DNA of 12,157 bases. Source: Thermodesulfovibrio sp. (GTDB lineage Bacteria > Nitrospirota > Thermodesulfovibrionia > Thermodesulfovibrionales > JdFR-85). The position numbers and the translations under genes were made by a program. The notes under the pieces are model-generated. The model was given only the letters and a program-made list of their open reading frames with translations, was not told the DNA's origin and did not search any database. Below are positions 8,003 through 12,157 of the stretch, piece by piece; position 1 is the stretch's first letter; the number at the start of each line of letters is the position of its first letter. The stretch is taken from the NCBI GenBank assembly GCA_027050975.1, contig JALUAR010000155.1, positions 1 through 12,157 of the forward strand, given 5' to 3'.

Positions 8003-8978
8003 CGTACCACTCCTTAAAGGGGTTCAGTAGAGAAAACTCATAAAGCGTGGACATGGCCTTACTCTCTGTAGGGATACCAGCCTCCTCTACTGCTGCGATA
8101 GGATTCAATCCCCCCACAATAACCATTCCGGCCCTATCCATACTAACAGGCATTTCGTAAAGAGCGGTATTGGGCTCTCCTATAGTTAGTATTCCGCCTA
8201 TGCCCCTGTCCTTTAACATAGCAGCCATCTCCTTTGCCTTTTCATGGCAGACCACAGGCACCTCTCTAAAACTGGCAAGCACTCTTCCATGCCCCTTCCT
8301 GACAGCCTTGGTCACAGCCGTCATCTTTCCCCTTATGAATACCTCCAGAGGGTCCAGAGAGGAACCCTCGTAACTAATAAGAGCCACAAACCTGGAGGGT
8401 GCACCATTGTCTATCTCAAGTACTCCACCGAAACGTGAAGTTACAGGTATTCCGGCTTTAAGAAAGACACCGTTTATCGTCACGCTACAGACCGTACCGA
8501 TAGCAACCTTACCGGAAGGGATGGTTATATCACCCAGTTTTTCTCCCTCCCGCATTATTACAACCCTGTCACTCATTACATAGGGTGAGGCGAATATCGG
8601 AGCCATGATCTTCATGGCCTTCTTCAGGTCAGCCTTTCTTATATAGGAGACATTAAGAATAACCTCTCCCTTCAGGGTTTCGAGATCAAGACTTGTAAGA
8701 TAAGACAGGGTGTCTATCCTGCTAATGACAAACCCCACCTTCTCGGAGACCAGGGAGTTGGCCAGTTCCTCTTTGCCCTTTTCCGTAATCTTTCTTCCCT
8801 CCCTTCCAAATGACTCTGTCAGTCCCCGCTCATCCAGAATTCTGAGATGATAACGCACCGTCCGTTCTGAGAGATTTACTCCGTGGATTCTCAACTGACG
8901 GGCTATCTCGCGGGAACCTATGATTGTATCCTGGTGGCTGTTCAATACTTTCAGGATAGCTACAAGGGTTTTGTTCAT
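7989..8978 (-). CDS. nrpR: NrpR-family transcriptional regulator, single NrpR domain
   Basis: The 329-residue protein has an N-terminal winged helix of the RNase R/NrpR type (about 4-72, recognition region around NLSERTVRYHLRIL, 35-48). One NrpR (DUF128) domain follows, about 80-322, with the glycine-rich stretch LTIGEPNTALYEMPV (264-278) and MVIVGGLNPIAAVEEAG (285-301). In methanogens NrpR represses nitrogen-fixation and glutamine synthetase genes and is released by 2-oxoglutarate. The best known archaeal form has two tandem NrpR domains, while single-domain forms occur in other archaea and some bacteria. Its bacterial targets are not established for this lineage, and no nif, glnA or amtB gene is in the window. 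A strong AGGAGG five to six bases before the ATG fixes the start. It heads an operon with bioA, and its intergenic region is shared with the divergent nrd operon. Confidence 0.85.
   Translation of the reverse strand: MNKTLVAILKVLNSHQDTIIGSREIARQLRIHGVNLSERTVRYHLRILDERGLTESFGREGRKITEKGKEELANSLVSEKVGFVISRIDTLSYLTSLDLETLKGEVILNVSYIRKADLKKAMKIMAPIFASPYVMSDRVVIMREGEKLGDITIPSGKVAIGTVCSVTINGVFLKAGIPVTSRFGGVLEIDNGAPSRFVALISYEGSSLDPLEVFIRGKMTAVTKAVRKGHGRVLASFREVPVVCHEKAKEMAAMLKDRGIGGILTIGEPNTALYEMPVSMDRAGMVIVGGLNPIAAVEEAGIPTESKAMSTLYEFSLLNPFKEWYDELK
8010..8015 (-). promoter_or_regulatory. Ribosome-binding site that fixes the bioA start
   Basis: On the minus strand AAGGAG (8015-8010) lies seven bases before the ATG at 8002 and inside the last codons of nrpR. 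It supports initiation at this ATG and independent or coupled re-initiation after nrpR translation ends at 7989. Confidence 0.6.
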
Positions 8979-9079
8979 AGGGCACCTCCTTCAGAACACA
9001 ATTTTAACATTTCCCTAACAGTTATTTCACTAAAAATAGTCTTAAATATCTTTAACTTAGCTTAACATGCATTTTTTAC

Positions 9080-9108
9080 TTGACAAATACAATATATTGT
9101 GCTTTAAT
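9080..9108 (+). promoter_or_regulatory. Sigma70-type promoter of the small-ORF/nrdJ/dCMP deaminase operon
   Basis: A perfect -35 TTGACA (9080-9085), a 17-bp spacer and -10 TTTAAT (9103-9108, 5 of 6) point to a start of transcription near 9115, about 46 nt before the small ORF. The spacer contains the perfect palindrome ACAATATATTGT (9089-9100), so a repressor bound there would directly block RNA polymerase. The intergenic region 8979-9160 contains no other gene on either strand. A convincing promoter for nrpR on the minus strand was not found in it. Confidence 0.7.
9087..9102. promoter_or_regulatory. NrdR box 1 (operator within promoter spacer)
   Basis: The 16 bases match the published NrdR-box consensus acaCwAtATaTwGtgt at 14 of 16 positions, including all central bases. 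The core ACAATATATTGT is a perfect 12-bp inverted repeat. NrdR is the ATP-cone, zinc-finger repressor of ribonucleotide reductase genes in bacteria. The box sits between the -35 and -10 elements of the promoter that serves nrdJ. The nrdR gene itself is not in this window. Confidence 0.75.
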
Positions 9109-9117
9109 TTATAGAGT

Positions 9118-9133
9118 CCACAATTTGTAGGGC
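9118..9133. promoter_or_regulatory. NrdR box 2 (degenerate, 31 bp downstream of box 1)
   Basis: About 11 of 16 positions fit the NrdR consensus; the left half (CCACAAT) is good and the right half is poor. It begins exactly 31 bp after box 1, close to three helical turns. That is the usual arrangement of paired NrdR boxes, which bind on the same face of the helix. It covers the predicted transcription start. Spacing is the main support; on its own the match is weak. Confidence 0.5.
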
Positions 9134-9160
9134 TTAAACAAATATTTTTCTGGGGGAGTA

Positions 9161-9337
9161 ATGGACTTTTGCAGGGGGTTGAATGATTGGTATTACTGCA
9201 TAAGATGTCCCTACCTTTGCACAAAAAGCTGTCCCCTTGAGAATGAGGATGCATTCCAGCGTCTCTCTGTCTACATTAACAGGATGAAAGGCACTGATAA
9301 GGAGGGAGAGACAACGGATAACAAAGATTATATCTGA
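9161..9337 (+). CDS. Small cysteine-rich protein (58 aa) leading the nrd operon, unknown function
   Basis: I do not recognise this protein. The ORF runs from ATG 9161 to TGA 9335-9337. A GGGGGAG stretch just upstream serves as a ribosome-binding site, with rather short spacing. The 58 residues hold five cysteines: C4, then C13, C16, C20 and C24 in the segment CIRCPYLCTKSCP. The pattern CX2CX3CX3CP is one residue longer than the classical [4Fe-4S] ferredoxin motif CX2CX2CX3CP, so an Fe-S cluster or Zn site is plausible. An amphipathic segment (about 30-43) and a hydrophilic, acidic/lysine-rich tail follow. It lies directly after the NrdR-box promoter and ends 41 bp before nrdJ, so it should be co-transcribed with the reductase. 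Possible roles are a redox partner for NrdJ, a metal-sensing accessory or a short regulatory ORF. None is shown by the sequence. Confidence 0.62.
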   Translation: MDFCRGLNDWYYCIRCPYLCTKSCPLENEDAFQRLSVYINRMKGTDKEGETTDNKDYI

Positions 9338-9378
9338 AAAAAACATAATTATATCAATCAAGAGGGAGGAAAGCAATT

Positions 9379-11622
9379 ATGGATGTTATTCGCACCACTC
9401 TTAGACTTACTGAAAATGCCCTGAAGGTCCTTCAGAAGAGATATCTTAAGAAGGACGAAAGCGGCAATGTCGTCGAGGCGCCAGAAGACCTCTTCCGGAG
9501 GGTCGCCAAAGCCATTGCGGCAGCGGACCTTAATTACGGCCACTCCGAGGAAGAGGTTGAGGTGATAGAGGAAGAGTTCTACCAGATGATGACATCTCTG
9601 GAATTTCTGCCCAACAGCCCCACCCTTATGAATGCCGGCAGAAGACTGGGGCAGCTAAGTGCATGTTTTGTACTCCCTGTGGAGGACTCCATGGAGTCCA
9701 TATTCGAGGCAGTAAAGAATGCTGCCATTATTCACAAGTCAGGTGGAGGAACAGGTTTTTCCTTTTCCCGCCTCAGACCTAACGGTGATGTGGTGGGCTC
9801 GACAAAGGGAATATCCTCAGGGCCCATCTCATTCATGACCGTTTTTGACACAGCCACAGAGGCTGTAAAGCAGGGTGGTACAAGAAGGGGAGCAAATATG
9901 GGTATTCTGAGGGTTGACCACCCTGACATTCTGGATTTTATCACTTGCAAGGACAATAACGCTCGGCTCACGAATTTTAATATCTCTGTGGCCCTTACCG
10001 AGGAGTTCATGAAAAAGGTGGAAGAGGATGGTGAGTACGACCTTATTAATCCGAGGACAAAGAAGGTTGTAAAGAGACTGAGGGCAAGGGAGGTCTTTGA
10101 TCTCATCGTTAAGCATGCCTGGGGAAATGGAGAGCCCGGCATAGTCTTCTTAGACAGGATAAACAGGACCAACCCCACACCACAGTTAGGGGAGATTGAA
10201 AGCACAAACCCCTGTGGTGAACAGCCTCTGCTGCCATATGAATCCTGCAACCTTGGGTCTATAAATCTCTCAAAGATGGTTCGTGACGGAGCAATAGACT
10301 GGGATCACCTGAGAGAGATCACATGGAAAGCAGTGCATTTTCTTGACAATGTTATTGACGTAAACCGCTATCCTCTGAAAAAGATTGAGGAGATGACAAA
10401 GGCAAACCGCAAAATCGGCCTTGGTGTGATGGGCTGGGCCGATATGTTAATCCAGCTGGGCATCCCCTATAATTCGGAACAAGCCCTGAAGCTTGCCGAG
10501 GAGGTAATGGGCTTTATCTCTTCTGAAGGCAGAAAGGCATCGGAGGCCCTCGCCAAGGACAGAGGCGTCTTTCCGAATTATGACAAGAGCATCTATGCGG
10601 GAACAAGAAAGGTTCGTAATGCAACAATCACTACTATTGCTCCTACAGGCACACTCAGCATTATCGCAGGCTGCTCCTCGGGAATAGAGCCGATATTTGC
10701 AGTCTGCTTTGTAAGGAATGTGCTGGAGGGCACAAATCTTCTTGAAATCAATCCCCATTTCGAACGCATTGCAAAGGAAAGGGGATTTTTCTCCAGAGAG
10801 CTTATGGAAAAGATATCAGAGACAGGCTCAATACATGACATTGCCGAGGTACCTGATGATTTGAAAAGGATATTTGTGACCGCCCATGACATCACACCGG
10901 AGGATCACATCAGGATGCAGGCAGCCTTCCAGAAACATGTAGACAATGCGGTAAGCAAGACGGTTAACTTCCCGAACAATGCCACTCCGGAGGATGTAAA
11001 AAAGGTCTACATTCTTGCCTACAAACTGGGCTGCAAGGGTGTAACCGTGTATCGTGATGGCTCAAGAGATCAGCAGGTCTTAAGAAAAGGCGCTTCTGAT
11101 GGCAAACAGGACAGGGAAAAGCCTGTTAGCACCGAGTCTACAGAGGGCATCAAGATTGTCCCCCGCAAACGCCCCGAGGTAATAAAAGGAACAACACGGC
11201 AGATGCAGACCGGCTGTGGTAATCTCTATGTCACTGTTAACGAGGATGAGCAGGGGAACCCCTTTGAGGTCTTTAACCATATCGGCAAGGCAGGTGGCTG
11301 TGCTTCGAGCCAGTCTGAGGCAATAGGCAGGCTTGTAAGTCTTGCCCTGAGATCCAATATTGCACCCGAAGAGATAATAAAACAGCTTAAGGGAATCTCA
11401 TGCCACCAGCATGCATGGTCAAGCACAGGCAAGATATCCTCCTGTGCTGATGCCATAGCAAAGGCCCTGGAATTGTATATGACCAGAGGTAATGGTAACG
11501 GAAAGAAACGTGTGGATGATGTGGTAATGCGGATAGGTGCATGCCCTGAGTGTGGCGGGCCTGTGGAGCATGAGGGTGGCTGTGCTGTCTGCCGTAACTG
11601 CGGGCATACGAAATGCGGGTAG
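9379..11622 (+). CDS. nrdJ: Vitamin B12-dependent (class II) ribonucleotide reductase
   Basis: NrdJ reduces ribonucleotides to deoxyribonucleotides using a thiyl radical generated with adenosylcobalamin, with or without oxygen. The 747-residue chain starts with the RNR N-terminal helical region and has no ATP-cone. The active-site loop STNPCGEQPL (275-284) holds Asn277, thiyl Cys279 and Glu281. The redox pair is Cys96 (LSACFVLP) and Cys290 (ESCNLGSINL), 11 residues after the thiyl Cys as in Thermotoga NrdJ. APTGTLSIIAGCSSGIEP (421-438) is the phosphate/substrate loop. A linker (about 570-600) leads to a TSCPD domain (about 605-700). A C-terminal zinc ribbon with CPEC (722-725), C735, C738, C741 and C746 may also pass electrons from thioredoxin. 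Start choice is backed by GGGAGGAAAG upstream. The gene is complete and followed by a dCMP deaminase gene. Confidence 0.96.
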   Translation: MDVIRTTLRLTENALKVLQKRYLKKDESGNVVEAPEDLFRRVAKAIAAADLNYGHSEEEVEVIEEEFYQMMTSLEFLPNSPTLMNAGRRLGQLSACFVLPVEDSMESIFEAVKNAAIIHKSGGGTGFSFSRLRPNGDVVGSTKGISSGPISFMTVFDTATEAVKQGGTRRGANMGILRVDHPDILDFITCKDNNARLTNFNISVALTEEFMKKVEEDGEYDLINPRTKKVVKRLRAREVFDLIVKHAWGNGEPGIVFLDRINRTNPTPQLGEIESTNPCGEQPLLPYESCNLGSINLSKMVRDGAIDWDHLREITWKAVHFLDNVIDVNRYPLKKIEEMTKANRKIGLGVMGWADMLIQLGIPYNSEQALKLAEEVMGFISSEGRKASEALAKDRGVFPNYDKSIYAGTRKVRNATITTIAPTGTLSIIAGCSSGIEPIFAVCFVRNVLEGTNLLEINPHFERIAKERGFFSRELMEKISETGSIHDIAEVPDDLKRIFVTAHDITPEDHIRMQAAFQKHVDNAVSKTVNFPNNATPEDVKKVYILAYKLGCKGVTVYRDGSRDQQVLRKGASDGKQDREKPVSTESTEGIKIVPRKRPEVIKGTTRQMQTGCGNLYVTVNEDEQGNPFEVFNHIGKAGGCASSQSEAIGRLVSLALRSNIAPEEIIKQLKGISCHQHAWSSTGKISSCADAIAKALELYMTRGNGNGKKRVDDVVMRIGACPECGGPVEHEGGCAVCRNCGHTKCG

Positions 11623-11647
11623 TTATATCAAGGAGGTTAATAGAAAG

Positions 11648-12157
11648 ATGAAAAATAAAGGAAACGGTCGAAACGGTAGACACCAACGGCCACCGTGGGA
11701 TGAGTACTTTCTTGAGATAGCAAAGGTGGTCTCTACACGATCCACCTGTCTCAGAAGACGCTACGGCGCTGTCATAGTAAAGGACAATGTGATTGTAAGC
11801 ACAGGTTATAACGGCTCTCCAAGAGGTGCGGTAAACTGCATTGACTCGGGAGTATGCAAGAGAAAAGAACTGAACGTACCGCCAGGGCAGCGTTATGAAC
11901 TCTGTGTTGCCGTGCATGCAGAGCAGAATGCCATCGTAAACGGACCACCCGAGAGAATGAAGGATGCCACTATATACATTGCTGGATTTGAAGAGGATGG
12001 ATCTCTGGCTGATGGCAGGCCCTGCTTGCTCTGCCGCAGGATGATTCAGAACGCCCAGATCTCCAAAGTGGTCTATCTCACCAGAGAGGGGGATATTCGG
12101 AGAGTGGAAAACGTAAGAGAACTGGATAACCTGCTGGATTCTGACACAAATGTGCAA
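11648..12157 (+). CDS. comEB: Deoxycytidylate (dCMP) deaminase, 3' end outside window
   Basis: The enzyme deaminates dCMP to dUMP, the substrate of thymidylate synthase. The reading frame opens with ATG at 11648 and stays open for 170 codons to the window edge, so the stop is not seen. The length already reaches that of typical family members, so little should be missing. The zinc site is complete: His90 and catalytic Glu92 in HAEQNAI (90-96), and Cys126 and Cys129 in PCLLC (125-129). GYNGSPRG (53-60) is a dCMP-deaminase signature. An N-terminal extension rich in Asn, Gly and Arg (2-14) precedes the fold at PPWDEYF. AGGAGG at 11631-11636 is 11 bases from the ATG, rather far, but there is no closer start. 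It lies 25 bp after nrdJ and shares its operon. The symbol follows the COG name; the protein has no shown link to competence. Confidence 0.93.
   Translation, partial: MKNKGNGRNGRHQRPPWDEYFLEIAKVVSTRSTCLRRRYGAVIVKDNVIVSTGYNGSPRGAVNCIDSGVCKRKELNVPPGQRYELCVAVHAEQNAIVNGPPERMKDATIYIAGFEEDGSLADGRPCLLCRRMIQNAQISKVVYLTREGDIRRVENVRELDNLLDSDTNVQ

Noticed and set aside
9058..9086. Mirror-image promoter for nrpR using TTGTCA (9086-9081), as in the cdaA/mltD region
   Set aside because: The -35 match exists, but spacings of 16-18 bp give only poor -10 candidates (for example AAGCTA), so a shared -35 is not supported here.
8979..9160. Archaeal-type NrpR operator (GGAA-N6-TTCC) for autoregulation
   Set aside because: No pair of half-sites with this spacing was found. 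A lone TTCC at 9011-9014 has no partner.
9327..9355. Direct repeat ATTATATC (9327-9334 and 9348-9355) before nrdJ
   Set aside because: The repeat is short and AT-rich, in an AT-rich gap; chance is a sufficient explanation.
9109..9378. Cobalamin riboswitch upstream of nrdJ
   Set aside because: The predicted leader before the small ORF is only about 46 nt and the gap before nrdJ is 41 nt. Both are too short for a B12 riboswitch and no B12-box-like sequence was seen.
9732..10250. 172-codon minus-strand frame inside nrdJ
   Set aside because: It is opposite the catalytic domain of nrdJ; its composition is a shadow of that coding sequence.
11387..12157. Long open frame (about 256 codons) on the minus strand
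   Set aside because: It lies opposite the end of nrdJ and the dCMP deaminase gene, both of which have full catalytic motifs. Its translation shows no recognisable domain and it begins at the window edge with a TTG.

Overview
The window is a piece of bacterial chromosome made of ordinary, densely packed genes. I see no insertion sequence, tRNA, rRNA or CRISPR array. The organism looks like an anaerobic or microaerophilic diderm. An MltD-type periplasmic transglycosylase points to a Gram-negative envelope. The only ribonucleotide reductase here is the oxygen-indifferent, B12-dependent class II enzyme. A single-domain NrpR nitrogen regulator sits beside a CdaA-CdaR-GlmM operon. By general knowledge this mix fits Nitrospirota or a delta-proteobacterial-type lineage; this is inference and not tested by any search.

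Layout. (1) Positions 2-85 carry the last 27 codons of an unidentified plus-strand gene. (2) Positions 5226-146 on the minus strand form one tight operon, cdaA-cdaR-glmM-comEC, in which every junction overlaps (4, 4 and 14 bp). It joins c-di-AMP synthesis, its membrane regulator, the first committed step toward UDP-GlcNAc and peptidoglycan, and the DNA-uptake channel. (3) The plus-strand mltD gene (5313-6560) is divergent from that operon. The two promoters read outward from one shared -35 sequence, and mltD appears to have almost no 5' leader. (4) Positions 8978-6608 on the minus strand are a two-gene operon, nrpR-bioA, overlapping by 14 bp and convergent with mltD. (5) From 9080 to the right edge lies a plus-strand deoxynucleotide operon: a sigma70-type promoter carrying two NrdR-like boxes 31 bp apart, an unannotated 58-residue cysteine-rich ORF, nrdJ, and a dCMP deaminase gene that runs off the window.

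How the genes work together. The left half concerns cell-envelope construction and turnover: CdaA/CdaR/GlmM on the synthetic side and MltD on the lytic side, with promoters arranged so that one RNA polymerase should exclude the other. The right half concerns deoxynucleotide supply: NrdJ makes deoxynucleotides, dCMP deaminase sends dCMP to dUMP for thymidylate, and the promoter looks built for NrdR repression. The most novel item is the small Cys-rich protein encoded first in the nrd operon. It has a near-ferredoxin cysteine pattern and I do not recognise it as a described family.
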